64,000 nt of DNA, taken from positions 1,115,283-1,179,282 of the forward strand of contig QVOM02000023.1 in NCBI GenBank assembly GCA_003586115.2. The letters run 5' to 3'. Shown here piece after piece: positions 54,801 to 56,860 of this stretch; position 1 is the stretch's first letter, and each line of letters opens with the position of its first letter. The DNA comes from Salvator merianae (Eukaryota; Chordata; Lepidosauria; Squamata; Teiidae). The notes beneath the pieces were generated by a model. That model saw only the letters and a program-made list of their open reading frames with translations, searched no databases and was not told where the DNA came from. A program made the translations under genes and the position numbers.

Positions 54801-56074
54801 TAGGCAGCATGGTTCCCTCTGCTCGTTTGAACACTCAGATTGACTGCAAGGGAAGCGGACAAGGTTGTTATCCGGCTTTGCTCCCAATGAAAACGTATGG
54901 ATTTTAATTTAATTATTCCAGGCAGGAACTCAGGTAATTTAGGCCACTGTGATTTGGGTGATAACATCCAGAAGACAACCGTGAAGGAGGAAAGGCGAGA
55001 AATTAAAGGTTAGAATTCAAGTACATATTAGTCAAAGCAGTCCAAAGACCTCGGTGTCCCCTGCCCCCACCCCAACTCTCTAGCTTGAAGGAAAAGAAGA
55101 GGTGCAGGAAAAACTGAGCCCAACTTACAGACTAGCAGAAACAAAAACCATATTTCAAGGATGTGAAACAGAAGAGAAAGACAGAAAGGAAACAAAAATC
55201 AGGGTGGGGAGGAGAGAAAGAGAAAAAAAGATGCATGAGAGATAAAATCATAATGCAAAACATAAAATGCCAGACAACATCACAGAGAGACAAAAACTGA
55301 GGCGTGGAAACGGGTGCTCGACCTCCCCCCTGCTCCTCCCCCCGTGTGAGCAGCCATGCCACTAACGCCATTGCTACTGCGCACGCGCACTGGAGGGTGG
55401 CATTCTGGACCAGGGCAGGCGGTCCATCCCAGACTGGGAGAGGCTGCGCCAGCGTGGGCAGAGACGGCCCGTCCCGCGCCAACCCCCGCCCGGCTCCAAA
55501 GCTGGGGCCAGATTCGGAGCCGGCGCAGGGCGCCTCTGGATGCTGCGAAGGCCAGAGGCTGCCGCTGTGAACACGCACGGCTTCGGAGCGAGCTGCTGCC
55601 CAGAAGAGCAGTTTGGGCCGAGTCGCAACGGAGTCTTGCCTTGCTTTCCAAAATTCAGGGCAATCCTCACCCAGCAACCTTTCTGTGGCATCTGATCGGC
55701 CCTTGGCATCGCTGTCTCCCCTTCCCAGCATAGCTCCCTCTATCTGTCCCCATCGCGCGACAGGCAGCCATTAGCCGGCTGTGCAGACCGAGGAAAAGCT
55801 TTACCTGTTGGTTTTCGGCCCCTGTGCGTCACGCATACAGAGCGTTTGCCACTCGAGGGAGAGATGGCATTTGCACCGAGCCTTCCCTGTGGGGCGGGGC
55901 TGTGCCGGGAGGGCCCCAGCTGAGTGGGTCCCTGGCCAGGGCGGGGGCGCTTCCGCCAGGGGCGCGGGGGCGTGGCTCACCTTCTTTCACGGGGATGGTC
56001 GGCTTCTTCTGCCGCAGCCCCAGCAAGATGAAGAAGAGGACCAGGGGGATGAAGATCTCGAACGCCAGCACCCA
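3104..56074 (-). CDS. ABCA2: ABCA2, ATP-binding cassette lipid transporter A2 (exons 2-49 of the gene; exon 1 not found)
   Basis: Full-size ABC-A transporter of late endosomes and lysosomes, known from mammals to act in sterol and sphingolipid handling in brain and myelin. Forty-eight coding exons were placed by matching translated blocks to the ABCA2 family and then fixing GT/AG borders and phase; joined they give 2481 codons with no internal stop. Two TM domains, two large lumenal loops and two complete ATP sites are present: GHNGAGKTT and LSGGM in the first, GVNGAGKTT and YSGGN in the second. ABCA2-specific blocks such as [21 protein letters not shown] and the C-terminus [11 protein letters not shown] separate it from ABCA1, ABCA4 and ABCA7. 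The start codon exon is missing from the window. Exon 7 adds 62 residues relative to human. Identity is firm; individual borders are inferred without transcript data. Confidence 0.97.
3936..4142 (-). CDS. ABCA2: ABCA2 exon 48: C-terminal tail with VFVNFA motif
   Basis: 207 nt, residues about 2424-2492. [20 protein letters not shown] carries the C-terminal VFVNFA motif known from ABCA1; ends with an acidic [19 protein letters not shown]. The acceptor follows an 11-C run. Donor GTGGGG keeps phase 0 into exon 49. Confidence 0.97.
4737..4874 (-). CDS. ABCA2: ABCA2 exon 47: C-terminal regulatory domain
   Basis: 138 nt, residues about 2378-2423, phase 0 both ends. [20 protein letters not shown], then [13 protein letters not shown]. 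Acceptor GTCCAG, donor GTGAGT. Confidence 0.97.
5940..6042 (-). CDS. ABCA2: ABCA2 exon 46: end of NBD2
   Basis: 103 nt, residues about 2343-2377. [20 protein letters not shown], then [12 protein letters not shown]. Acceptor CGCCAG, donor GTAAGG. Confidence 0.97.
6205..6300. repeat. Dispersed repeat with CCACCACAGAGGAGGCCC core
   Basis: Shares 'attccagagggt..gccaccacagaggaggccc' with pieces at 15695-15790 and 24925-25180. The pattern is common in sauropsid genomes; I cannot name the family. Confidence 0.5.
6628..6720 (-). CDS. ABCA2: ABCA2 exon 45: NBD2
   Basis: 93 nt, residues about 2312-2343. [20 protein letters not shown], then [11 protein letters not shown]. Acceptor CCTCAG, donor GTAAGG. 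Confidence 0.98.
6934..7037 (-). CDS. ABCA2: ABCA2 exon 44: NBD2 Walker B end, D-loop, H-loop
   Basis: 104 nt, residues about 2278-2312. [20 protein letters not shown], then [10 protein letters not shown] with the switch histidine. Acceptor TGGCAG, donor GTGGGT (phase 2). Confidence 0.98.
7460..7594 (-). CDS. ABCA2: ABCA2 exon 43: NBD2 signature
   Basis: 135 nt, residues about 2233-2277, phase 0 both ends. [20 protein letters not shown] is the ABC signature; YPAFIFL starts Walker B, completed in exon 44. Acceptor CCCCAG, donor GTGAGG. Confidence 0.98.
8044..8185 (-). CDS. ABCA2: ABCA2 exon 42: NBD2 with Q-loop
   Basis: 142 nt, residues about 2185-2232. [20 protein letters not shown], then [20 protein letters not shown]. 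Acceptor TCCGCAG, donor GTGAGC. Human has CPQCD where this has CPQFD. Confidence 0.97.
8650..8850. mobile_element. Palindromic hAT-type MITE, copy 1 (complete)
   Basis: 201 bp in intron 41. Ends CAGTGGCGGCC...GGCCACCGCTG, and the whole element folds on itself (CCTCCGTACTG... against ...CAGTACAGAGG). Flanked by CTCTAAAG (8642-8649) and CTCTAAAT (8851-8858), an 8-bp duplication with one mismatch resembling the hAT preference nTCTAGAn. Confidence 0.88.
9519..9697 (-). CDS. ABCA2: ABCA2 exon 41: NBD2 with Walker A
   Basis: 179 nt, residues about 2126-2185. [20 protein letters not shown], then [20 protein letters not shown] with the second P-loop. Acceptor GTTCCAG, donor GTACGG (phase 2). Confidence 0.98.
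9889..10006 (-). CDS. ABCA2: ABCA2 exon 40: linker to NBD2
   Basis: 118 nt, residues about 2086-2125. [20 protein letters not shown], then [17 protein letters not shown]. Acceptor CCTCAG, donor GTAAGG. Confidence 0.97.
11248..11380 (-). CDS. ABCA2: ABCA2 exon 39: transmembrane helix 12
   Basis: 133 nt, residues about 2042-2086. [20 protein letters not shown], then helix [20 protein letters not shown]. Acceptor ACGCAG, donor GTGAGT (phase 2). Confidence 0.97.
11838..11950 (-). repeat. MIR/CORE-SINE-like fragment (antisense to +)
   Basis: Reads CTCACAACAACGCTGCGAGG, then CTCAAGGTCGCCTGGG and GGGTTTCAGCCCGAC, the complement of a degenerate 'gggttcaaatcc ... cttgggccagtc ... acagggttgttgtgagg' SINE body. 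A sense-oriented relative is at 20940-21050. Confidence 0.45.
11971..12094 (-). CDS. ABCA2: ABCA2 exon 38: membrane domain 2
   Basis: 124 nt, residues about 2001-2042. [20 protein letters not shown], then [18 protein letters not shown], as in human. Acceptor TGTGCAG, donor GTAGGT. Confidence 0.97.
12625..12722. repeat. CR1-like LINE fragment
   Basis: Contains 'tttgagatcatctagctcaacccctc', the typical 'ggtcatctagtccaaccccc' signature of CR1 3' regions, in intron 37. Short and degraded. Confidence 0.5.
12816..12963 (-). CDS. ABCA2: ABCA2 exon 37: transmembrane helix 11
   Basis: 148 nt, residues about 1951-2000. [20 protein letters not shown], then helix [20 protein letters not shown]. Acceptor CTGCAG, donor GTGCAT. 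Confidence 0.97.
13302..13417 (-). CDS. ABCA2: ABCA2 exon 36: transmembrane helices 9-10
   Basis: 116 nt, residues about 1913-1951. [20 protein letters not shown] and [13 protein letters not shown]. Acceptor TTTTCAG, donor GTGCGT (phase 2). Confidence 0.97.
13548..13722 (-). CDS. ABCA2: ABCA2 exon 35: transmembrane helix 8
   Basis: 175 nt, residues about 1854-1912. [20 protein letters not shown] is the helix; then [20 protein letters not shown] and WLANYVWDM. Acceptor TTTGCAG, donor GTACCG. Confidence 0.97.
14554..14614 (-). CDS. ABCA2: ABCA2 exon 34: short lumenal exon
   Basis: 61 nt, residues about 1834-1854: [20 protein letters not shown]. Acceptor CTCTAG, donor GTACGT (phase 2). Placed by conserved residues and by phase agreement with exons 33 and 35. 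Confidence 0.95.
15237..15348 (-). CDS. ABCA2: ABCA2 exon 33: lumenal domain 2
   Basis: 112 nt, residues about 1797-1834. [20 protein letters not shown], then [17 protein letters not shown]. Acceptor TGTGCAG, donor GTGAGC. Confidence 0.97.
15695..15790. repeat. Dispersed repeat with GAGCCACCACAGAAAAGACCC core
   Basis: Same family as 6205-6300 and 24925-25180, judged by 'agagttccacaattgaggagccaccacagaaaagaccca'. Confidence 0.5.
15978..16083 (-). CDS. ABCA2: ABCA2 exon 32: lumenal domain 2
   Basis: 106 nt, residues about 1761-1796. [20 protein letters not shown], then [15 protein letters not shown]. Acceptor GTCACAG, donor GTACTT. Confidence 0.97.
16205..16418 (-). CDS. ABCA2: ABCA2 exon 31: lumenal domain 2
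   Basis: 214 nt, residues about 1690-1761. [20 protein letters not shown], then [20 protein letters not shown] and FRLHR; the cysteine cluster matches human. Acceptor CCCCAG, donor GTGCGT (phase 2). Confidence 0.97.
16708..17036 (-). CDS. ABCA2: ABCA2 exon 30: lumenal domain 2
   Basis: 329 nt, residues about 1580-1690. [20 protein letters not shown], then a variable asparagine-rich stretch, [20 protein letters not shown], and ABCA2-type [10 protein letters not shown]. Acceptor TTTACAG, donor GTAAAG. Confidence 0.97.
18108..18210 (-). CDS. ABCA2: ABCA2 exon 29: lumenal domain 2
   Basis: 103 nt, residues about 1546-1580. [20 protein letters not shown], then [13 protein letters not shown]. Acceptor CCCACAG, donor GTGGGC (phase 2). 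Confidence 0.97.
18534..18746 (-). CDS. ABCA2: ABCA2 exon 28: transmembrane helix 7
   Basis: 213 nt, residues about 1475-1546. Encodes [20 protein letters not shown], then helix [20 protein letters not shown]. Acceptor CTTTCAG, donor GTAGGG (phase 1). Confidence 0.97.
18747..20574 (-). other. Intron 27 of ABCA2
   Basis: 1828 nt. AT-rich stretch at 18820-19780 with an 18-T run near 19233-19250; the rest is GC-richer. No repeat or exon recognised. Confidence 0.5.
20575..20865 (-). CDS. ABCA2: ABCA2 exon 27: cytosolic regulatory linker
   Basis: 291 nt, residues about 1378-1475. [20 protein letters not shown], then a Pro/Glu/Lys-rich stretch, a serine-rich [20 protein letters not shown], and conserved [18 protein letters not shown]. 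It is the least conserved part of the cytosolic protein. Acceptor CTCGCAG, donor GTTTGT. Confidence 0.95.
20940..21050 (+). repeat. MIR/CORE-SINE-like fragment
   Basis: Reads GGGTTCAAATCCTCACTTGG (B-box-like), then CCGGGCCAGTCCCTGCCTCT, TCACCTACAACACAGGGCC: the layout of a MIR-type SINE core. In intron 26. Confidence 0.5.
21055..21450 (+). repeat. Two adjacent CR1/L3-like LINE 3' ends
   Basis: Two copies of a 3' UTR unit, each ending near 'atggcctgatccagcagggc'. The first starts 'gcctggatggctctgagaaagggtt'. Longer relative at 28620-28975. In intron 26. Confidence 0.65.
21507..21627 (-). CDS. ABCA2: ABCA2 exon 26: post-NBD1 region
   Basis: 121 nt, residues about 1338-1378. [20 protein letters not shown], then [18 protein letters not shown], an ABCA2 hallmark. 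Acceptor CCTGTAG, donor GTAAGA (phase 1). Confidence 0.97.
21985..22045. repeat. LINE-tail-like unit
   Basis: 'ggacctgaaggtctcagggtgggttacaacagtaaaa' matches 10420-10455 ('ctcaaaggtctcagggtgggttacaagagtaaaa'). Same small repeat in introns 25 and 39; family unknown. Confidence 0.5.
22265..22443 (-). CDS. ABCA2: ABCA2 exon 25: post-NBD1 region
   Basis: 179 nt, residues about 1278-1337. Variable proline/serine-rich start ([17 protein letters not shown]), then conserved [20 protein letters not shown] and FERLFQ. Acceptor GTCCAG, donor GTGGGG. Confidence 0.96.
22608..22703. mobile_element. Palindromic hAT-type MITE, right half only
   Basis: In intron 24. Starts at the dyad centre (CTGCGGCAGTACGGAGG) and runs to the terminus GCCACCACTG. 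No left arm; it abuts a G-rich tract. Confidence 0.82.
22704..23552 (-). other. Rest of intron 24 of ABCA2
   Basis: Apart from the MITE half before it, no repeat, RNA gene or exon was recognised here. Confidence 0.5.
23553..23735 (-). CDS. ABCA2: ABCA2 exon 24: NBD1 switch histidine
   Basis: 183 nt, residues about 1217-1278. [20 protein letters not shown] carries the H-loop; then [20 protein letters not shown] and a variable tail [10 protein letters not shown]. Acceptor CCCACAG, donor GTGAGC. Confidence 0.98.
23736..24314 (-). other. Intron 23 of ABCA2
   Basis: 579 nt; nothing recognised beyond splice signals. Confidence 0.5.
24315..24511 (-). CDS. ABCA2: ABCA2 exon 23: NBD1 signature and Walker B
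   Basis: 197 nt, residues about 1151-1217. [20 protein letters not shown] contains the ABC signature; [20 protein letters not shown] holds Walker B with the catalytic glutamate and the D-loop. Acceptor CCTCAG, donor GTGAGC. Confidence 0.98.
24840..25200. repeat. Dispersed repeat in intron 22
   Basis: Begins 'tttatttatttacatttctattcctcc', includes 'gctaccacagaaaaggccctctc', 'ggagaaggcatccctttcatgggtccaggctgtttaggg' and 'gaatttggctcagaagcagagctgatag'. This is the longest copy of the family at 6205 and 15695; by layout a LINE- or SINE-derived unit. Confidence 0.55.
25937..27483 (+). mobile_element. Tc1-like DNA transposon, near full length, inactive
   Basis: 1547 bp in intron 22 between TA dinucleotides (25935-25936 and 27484-27485). 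The terminal inverted repeats begin CAGTACTGTGCAAAAGATTT and, from the other end, CAGTATTGTGCAAAGGTTTT; they stay alignable for about 100 nt. It carries a broken transposase gene on the plus strand. Confidence 0.93.
26349..27344 (+). pseudogene. Tc1-family transposase pseudogene
   Basis: Starts [20 protein letters not shown] with a helix-turn-helix ([20 protein letters not shown]), then runs through several frames: [39 protein letters not shown], and a C-terminal [19 protein letters not shown] before TGA at 27342-27344. At least two frameshifts separate these blocks. The first catalytic Asp of the usual SDESKF motif reads Asn here. It cannot encode an active enzyme. Confidence 0.9.
28024..28192. 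mobile_element. Palindromic hAT-type MITE, copy with shortened right arm
   Basis: 169 bp in intron 22. CAGCAGCGGCCGCCGGC to GCCGGCGGCAACCACTA. Flanks ACGCTTAC (28016-28023) and ACATTTAC (28193-28200) match at 6 of 8 positions. The inner right arm is deleted. Confidence 0.83.
28283..28495 (-). CDS. ABCA2: ABCA2 exon 22: NBD1 with Q-loop
   Basis: 213 nt, residues about 1080-1151. [20 protein letters not shown], then [20 protein letters not shown] with the Q-loop glutamine (CPQ). Acceptor CTCCCAG, donor GTAGGA. A palindromic MITE lies about 90 nt past the donor. Confidence 0.98.
28620..28975 (+). repeat. CR1/L3-like LINE 3' end with remnant of RT C-terminus
   Basis: The frame at 28630 reads [20 protein letters not shown], then [12 protein letters not shown], the typical end of a CR1-clade reverse transcriptase. 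A 3' UTR follows, ending 'ccagcagggctcctcttatgttcttatg'. It explains the other 'ctgctggatcaggcca' repeats in the window. In intron 21. Confidence 0.75.
28976..29860 (-). other. Rest of intron 21 of ABCA2
   Basis: No repeat, RNA gene or exon recognised. Confidence 0.5.
29861..30041 (-). CDS. ABCA2: ABCA2 exon 21: NBD1 with Walker A
   Basis: 181 nt, residues about 1020-1080. [20 protein letters not shown] leads into [16 protein letters not shown], the ATP-binding P-loop of the first nucleotide-binding domain. Acceptor CACGCAG; donor GTACGT splits the ATG of TTTM (phase 2). Confidence 0.98.
30525..30689 (-). CDS. ABCA2: ABCA2 exon 20: linker from membrane domain 1 to NBD1
   Basis: 165 nt, residues about 965-1020. 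Encodes [20 protein letters not shown], then the tryptophan-rich [12 protein letters not shown] and [16 protein letters not shown]. Acceptor CCCCCAG, donor GTGAGG. Confidence 0.97.
30690..31781 (-). other. Intron 19 of ABCA2
   Basis: 1092 nt. AT-rich middle (30960-31400), C-runs near 31711 and 31756. No repeat family recognised. Confidence 0.5.
31782..31986 (-). CDS. ABCA2: ABCA2 exon 19: transmembrane helix 6
   Basis: 205 nt, residues about 897-965. Starts [20 protein letters not shown]; helix [20 protein letters not shown], then YIEAVHPG. Acceptor CTCCTAG, donor GTAGGA (phase 1). Confidence 0.97.
32505..32708. mobile_element. Palindromic hAT-type MITE, complete copy in intron 18
   Basis: 204 bp, CAGTGGCGGCTGC to GCCGCCGCTG, arms meeting near GGAGGTCGCCC. 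Target duplication CAGTTGAA (32497-32504) and CAGTTAAA (32709-32716), 7 of 8. Confidence 0.88.
33104..33254 (-). CDS. ABCA2: ABCA2 exon 18: transmembrane helix 5
   Basis: 151 nt, residues about 846-896. Encodes [20 protein letters not shown], then [13 protein letters not shown], ending ITAFEKCIA; essentially the mammalian sequence. Acceptor TTGTCAG, donor GTAAGC. Confidence 0.97.
33405..33645. repeat. Dispersed repeat with 21-bp perfect inverted arms
   Basis: TTTCACTTGGGGCTACCCGG at 33412 returns as its complement at 33494-33514 (21 nt perfect in all). The following part, including TGGCATTCCCGATAAAGTCC, resembles 47755-47985. Likely a non-autonomous DNA transposon. In intron 17. Confidence 0.6.
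33901..34091 (-). CDS. ABCA2: ABCA2 exon 17: transmembrane helices 3-4
   Basis: 191 nt, residues about 783-846. Starts [20 protein letters not shown]; two helices, [15 protein letters not shown] and [16 protein letters not shown]. Acceptor CTCCTAG, donor GTGAGC (phase 2). Intron 16 upstream is the largest fully contained intron (4254 nt). Confidence 0.97.
34092..36690 (-). other. Intron 16 of ABCA2, donor-distal part
   Basis: Sequence downstream of exon 16 up to exon 17. It has a 'gactccaaatcccatcagccccagccagcgtggcca' fragment near 34290 (foldback family) and an unassigned stretch with repeat-like character at 36290-36640 (ACGTGTGGCAATCCCAAC). No exon recognised. Confidence 0.5.
36694..36770 (+). 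repeat. 5S rRNA-derived SINE fragment
   Basis: GATCCTGTCTGATTTTGGAA, then GTTAAGCACGGACAGGAGAC follows the 5S rRNA pattern (GATCTCGTCTGATCTCGGAA GCTAAGCAGGGT ... GGGAGACC), with the 'CCTGGTTAGTACTTGGAT' part deleted. Not a functional 5S gene. Confidence 0.7.
36771..37935 (-). other. Intron 16 of ABCA2, middle part
   Basis: Between the 5S-like fragment and the MITE. The stretch 37150-37640 is GC-balanced and open in places, but has no recognisable protein or repeat. Confidence 0.45.
37944..38114. mobile_element. Palindromic hAT-type MITE, copy in intron 16
   Basis: 171 bp, CAGCGGCGGCTGCCGGC to GCTGGTGGCTGCCGCTA. Flanks CATACAAT (37936-37943) and CGTACGAT (38115-38122), 6 of 8. The left inner arm is shortened. 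Confidence 0.83.
38346..38460 (-). CDS. ABCA2: ABCA2 exon 16: transmembrane helix 2
   Basis: 115 nt, residues about 744-782. [20 protein letters not shown] forms the second membrane helix; ends AEKEHRLKE, the cytosolic coupling segment. Acceptor CTCTAG, donor GTAAGC. Confidence 0.97.
39176..39278 (-). CDS. ABCA2: ABCA2 exon 15: end of lumenal domain 1
   Basis: 103 nt, residues about 710-744. Encodes [20 protein letters not shown] and then [13 protein letters not shown]. Acceptor TTGCAG, donor GTGAGT (phase 2). Confidence 0.96.
40164..40337 (-). CDS. ABCA2: ABCA2 exon 14: lumenal domain 1
   Basis: 174 nt, residues about 652-710. Encodes [20 protein letters not shown], then [20 protein letters not shown], ending FVWIQ. 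Acceptor CCCCAAG, donor GTGAGC. Very highly conserved. Confidence 0.97.
40843..40939 (-). CDS. ABCA2: ABCA2 exon 13: lumenal domain 1
   Basis: 97 nt, residues about 620-652. Encodes [20 protein letters not shown], then [12 protein letters not shown], as in human. Acceptor CCCCAG, donor GTAAGC (phase 1). Confidence 0.97.
41380..41549. mobile_element. Palindromic hAT-type MITE, copy with perfect target duplication
   Basis: 170 bp in intron 12, CAGTGGCAGCC to GGCCACCGCTG. Flanked by identical CCTGCCAG at 41372-41379 and 41550-41557. This copy defines the element ends. Confidence 0.9.
41772..42000 (+). repeat. tRNA-derived SINE
   Basis: A-box GCTCAGTGGTAGAGCA and B-box CAGTTCAATTCC have tRNA-like spacing, followed by 'aggcagtggcaaaccacccctgtctctctgccaagaaaactgc', the body seen in squamate Sauria-type SINEs. 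Diverged. In intron 12. Confidence 0.75.
42238..42405 (-). CDS. ABCA2: ABCA2 exon 12: lumenal domain 1
   Basis: 168 nt, residues about 564-619, phase 0 both ends. Starts [20 protein letters not shown] and ends with the conserved [16 protein letters not shown]. Acceptor CCCACAG, donor GTGGGA. Confidence 0.97.
42810..42852 (+). repeat. (CA)n microsatellite
   Basis: About 14 CA units, then an interrupted second run; in intron 11, 34 nt from exon 11. Confidence 0.95.
42887..43015 (-). CDS. ABCA2: ABCA2 exon 11: lumenal domain 1
   Basis: 129 nt, residues about 521-563, phase 0 both ends. Encodes [20 protein letters not shown] and ends RIHWLQK. Sequons NET, NVT, NIS. Acceptor TTCCAG, donor GTATTT. 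Confidence 0.96.
43340..43775 (-). repeat. CR1/L3-like LINE 3' ends, two copies
   Basis: Two minus-strand copies in intron 10, each starting on the plus strand with 'aagaggagccctgctggatcaggccacagcc' and running to 'cctgtctctccaaccc'. Complement of the unit at 28620-28975. Confidence 0.65.
43873..44032 (-). CDS. ABCA2: ABCA2 exon 10: lumenal domain 1
   Basis: 160 nt, residues about 467-520. Encodes [20 protein letters not shown], then [20 protein letters not shown], ending VDKVILK. Nearly identical to human. Acceptor CACTCCAG, donor GTGAGG. Confidence 0.97.
44231..44327. mobile_element. Palindromic hAT-type MITE, left half only
   Basis: In intron 9. CAGCAGCCGCTGCC to CTCCGTACTGCGGCAGC, stopping at the dyad centre. 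No right arm follows. Confidence 0.8.
44723..45051 (-). CDS. ABCA2: ABCA2 exon 9: lumenal domain 1, low-complexity insert
   Basis: 329 nt, residues about 358-467. Starts [20 protein letters not shown]; has a Ser/Thr/Gly/Asn-rich stretch with sequons (NST, NLT, NSS) that is poorly conserved with human, and ends in the highly conserved [19 protein letters not shown]. Acceptor CTGCAG, donor GTAAGG (phase 2). Confidence 0.96.
45275..45493 (-). CDS. ABCA2: ABCA2 exon 8: lumenal domain 1
   Basis: 219 nt, residues about 285-357. Starts [20 protein letters not shown], includes [18 protein letters not shown] and ends ARKIISQ. Cysteines match the human positions (LTC, AVC). Acceptor TTCCCAG, donor GTTCGT, a weaker but valid donor. 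Confidence 0.95.
45494..46136 (-). other. Intron 7 of ABCA2
   Basis: 643 nt, downstream of the extra exon 7. No repeat recognised. Confidence 0.5.
46137..46322 (-). CDS. ABCA2: ABCA2 exon 7: extra 62-codon lumenal exon without recalled human match
   Basis: 186 nt, residues about 223-284, phase 0 at both ends. Starts [20 protein letters not shown] and ends [10 protein letters not shown]. Acceptor CTCTCCTCCAG and donor GTGAGG are good, and the frame joins exons 6 and 8 without a stop. In human ABCA2, as I recall it, the EPW block passes almost directly into LLLAPALLEQLTC, so this segment would be an insertion. Because both flanking introns are phase 0 the exon could be skipped without frameshift. 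It could be ancestral and lost in mammals, or lineage-specific. Confidence 0.82.
46323..47129 (-). other. Intron 6 of ABCA2
   Basis: 807 nt upstream of exon 7. Contains 'ccctcacaacagacctgcgaggtaggt' (46405, MIR-like, antisense) and the foldback half-unit at 46877-46950. Confidence 0.5.
46877..46950. repeat. Half-unit of the 'GGGAGTTGTAGTTC' foldback family
   Basis: 'aatcctgggagttgtagttcagagaaatctggagggcctcaagttgagcagccc' matches the right arm of 261-414 and the pieces at 53855 and 61230. Confidence 0.6.
47130..47228 (-). CDS. ABCA2: ABCA2 exon 6: lumenal domain 1
   Basis: 99 nt, residues about 190-222, phase 0 at both ends. Starts [20 protein letters not shown] and ends EKLLHLE. The VYxLxFG and EPW blocks match human ABCA2 (VYHLLFG, EPWSRL). 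Acceptor GCTCCAG, donor GTGAGG. Confidence 0.93.
47755..47985. repeat. Dispersed repeat related to 33405-33645
   Basis: Shares 'cccggaa..cca..ccaag', 'tctttttt.cac..tgctggct' and the end GTGTGGCATTCCCGATATAA with the intron 17 copy. Contains a small hairpin ATACCACACTTACGTGTGGC. It ends where the CR1 begins. Confidence 0.55.
47987..49005 (-). mobile_element. CR1 LINE, 5'-truncated
   Basis: About 1 kb on the minus strand in intron 5. It ends with the CR1 3' signature 'ttggactcgataggcctggaggtcccttccaactctatgatcc', and includes the C-terminal part of the reverse transcriptase. Confidence 0.93.
48142..48993 (-). pseudogene. CR1 reverse transcriptase, C-terminal part
   Basis: 283 codons open: [20 protein letters not shown], then [11 protein letters not shown] and FADDTELGG with the catalytic FADD box, then the thumb region ([34 protein letters not shown]). 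The N-terminal RT motifs and endonuclease are missing, so it is a dead fragment, but it has no internal stop, which suggests a fairly young insertion. Confidence 0.92.
49006..49925 (-). other. Middle of intron 5 of ABCA2
   Basis: AT-rich, with a short CA run (49324-49336) and a 19-T run (49656-49674). No gene or named repeat recognised. Confidence 0.5.
49930..50130 (+). repeat. Degenerate tRNA-derived SINE
   Basis: 'gtctgcagctcggaagcacagcc' (A-box-like) and 'cacaggttcaactccc' (B-box-like), followed by 'aaggaaactgcatggc', resemble the SINE at 41772. Weak. Confidence 0.4.
50205..50360 (-). repeat. 5S rRNA-derived SINE (5S-Sauria-like)
   Basis: On the minus strand: GAAAAGCTAAGCAGACGAAG, then CCTGGTTAGTACTGGGATGG, GAGACCACCAAGAAATACCAGG, then a tail 'gtcattggcaaattgctttt'. 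The first 70 nt follow the 3' half of 5S rRNA. A SINE, not a 5S gene. Confidence 0.82.
50476..50603 (-). CDS. ABCA2: ABCA2 exon 5: lumenal domain 1
   Basis: 128 nt, residues about 147-189. Encodes [20 protein letters not shown] and then [16 protein letters not shown], with two close sequons (NLS, NET). Acceptor GGCAG lies just after a 13-C run (sense strand), an unusual tract. Donor GTGTGT. Confidence 0.94.
51405..52020 (-). repeat. CR1/L3-like LINE 3' ends, three copies in a row
   Basis: Three minus-strand units starting at about 51415, 51590 and 51785, each with 'aagaggagccctgctggaccaggccacggccca' and 'agcagaagacgaagg'. The same orientation and close similarity suggest local tandem duplication rather than three insertions. 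In intron 4. Confidence 0.65.
52241..52407 (-). CDS. ABCA2: ABCA2 exon 4: lumenal domain 1
   Basis: 167 nt, residues about 91-147. Starts [20 protein letters not shown] and continues into a heptad-like [15 protein letters not shown] helix. Acceptor CTGCAG, donor GTGAGC (phase 1). Intron 3 before it is only 104 nt. Confidence 0.95.
52512..52623 (-). CDS. ABCA2: ABCA2 exon 3: lumenal domain 1
   Basis: 112 nt, residues about 54-91. Starts [20 protein letters not shown] and ends [10 protein letters not shown], with an N-glycosylation sequon NST across the junction. Acceptor CTTCCAG, donor GTGAGT. Lies in GC- and CpG-rich sequence together with exon 4. Confidence 0.96.
53855..53935. repeat. Foldback family half-unit
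   Basis: 'aaactacaactcccagcattctttgcagctcagaaacatctggaggg' joins a left-arm piece to a right-arm end; same family as 261-414. Confidence 0.6.
54205..54265 (+). repeat. CR1 3' end fragment
   Basis: 'gggttgaactaaatgacctctgggatctgttctgatcgactgaatctatga' follows the CR1 end 'ggttggactagatgacctctggaggtcccttccaactctatga'. Confidence 0.6.
54442..54623. mobile_element. Small element with about 28-bp terminal inverted repeats
   Basis: 182 bp. Left end TCCGCACTGGCTGGTATGCC, right end (complement) TCCACACTGGCCAGTATACC. Inner GGGCCTCCCTTA also returns as its complement. No clear target duplication. Family unknown. Confidence 0.6.
55981..56074 (-). CDS. ABCA2: ABCA2 exon 2: first transmembrane segment
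   Basis: 94 nt, residues about 23-53. Encodes [20 protein letters not shown] followed by [11 protein letters not shown], the first membrane helix and the start of the lumenal loop. Acceptor CTCCAG before TGG (phase 0) and donor GTGAGC (phase 1). Almost identical to the mammalian segment, and the most 5' exon identifiable here. Confidence 0.96.
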
Positions 56075-56774
56075 CTGGAGGGAGAAGACGAAGGAAAGCC
56101 TTAGCACGCCCATCGTGAGAGATGAGCAAGCAGACAGACAGACAGACAGACTTGGTCGACGCAGCGGGGAACTTCTGTAGTGCACCGTGGGAGTGCTGCA
56201 GGTGCTTTGCGTCGTCAGTGCAGACGGAGGAGAAACTCCCACAGAAACACAATTTGGCTCAGAGGACGCCCTGGCAGCAGGCCTTGGCTGCCTGCGCCGG
56301 CACAGAGCTGAACAAAAAGTGAAGCCCTGCTGGGTGGAAAAAGAGAAATTTGCCCCCCGCGTTCTCTCTCGCCTCTGATATTAGCATCCCAGGATACTGA
56401 ATGAAGTTGAGAGGCAGGAGACAAAGAACGGACCTCTTCCTTCAGAGTGCCAACTTTGGAACTCCCCGCCACAAGGCGGCCATGAGTTTCGGCGGCCAGA
56501 TTTAGTCCCCAAAATCTGGAAGGTGTCTTTGCATTGGGAGCGAGTTGTCAAAGGCAGATGATCATCCAGTACCGGGAGCGCCGTTTTATCCCAGGCTTGC
56601 AACCTGGGACGGCCGTGTGCACCCCTGGGGAACCTAGAACTCACGCCTCCTGTGCAGACAGTATGGGAAAGAAACTGAGTTTTACGTTAAAATTCCAAAG
56701 GTCCCTTTGGATGTCCCAGTTACAATGTCTACGGCTGCATCTATAGAAGGGGTTGCTTTCTGTTTTCTGTGGTT

Positions 56775-56860
56775 TTATACCTTGCTTTATGCATGTTGCT
56801 AACCGCCCTGAGACAGCTGTGTAGAATGGTATAAATGATCTAAATAAATAAATAAGGAGA
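56775..56860 (+). repeat. LINE/SINE tail with AAATAAATAAATAAG
   Basis: 'gctaaccgccctgagacagctgtgtagaatggtataaatgatctaaataaataaataag' has the form of an L2-type 3' tail common in lizards; compare 62965 ('gcccgccctgagactctcagg'). Confidence 0.55.

Larger units (their letters stand above)
52767..55980 (-). other. Intron 2 of ABCA2
   Basis: Intron 2 is 52624-55980. It holds a GAAA/GGGA-rich tract (52995-53042), the foldback half-unit at 53855-53935, a CR1 end-like piece at 54205-54265, the inverted-repeat element at 54442-54623 and a CpG-rich patch at 55300-55620. No exon recognised. Confidence 0.5.

Noticed and set aside
55132..55731. 199-codon open frame on the minus strand in intron 2
   Set aside because: Proline- and alanine-rich, no family resemblance, inside an intron of ABCA2 downstream of exon 2, and it spans a CpG-rich patch that favours chance open frames.
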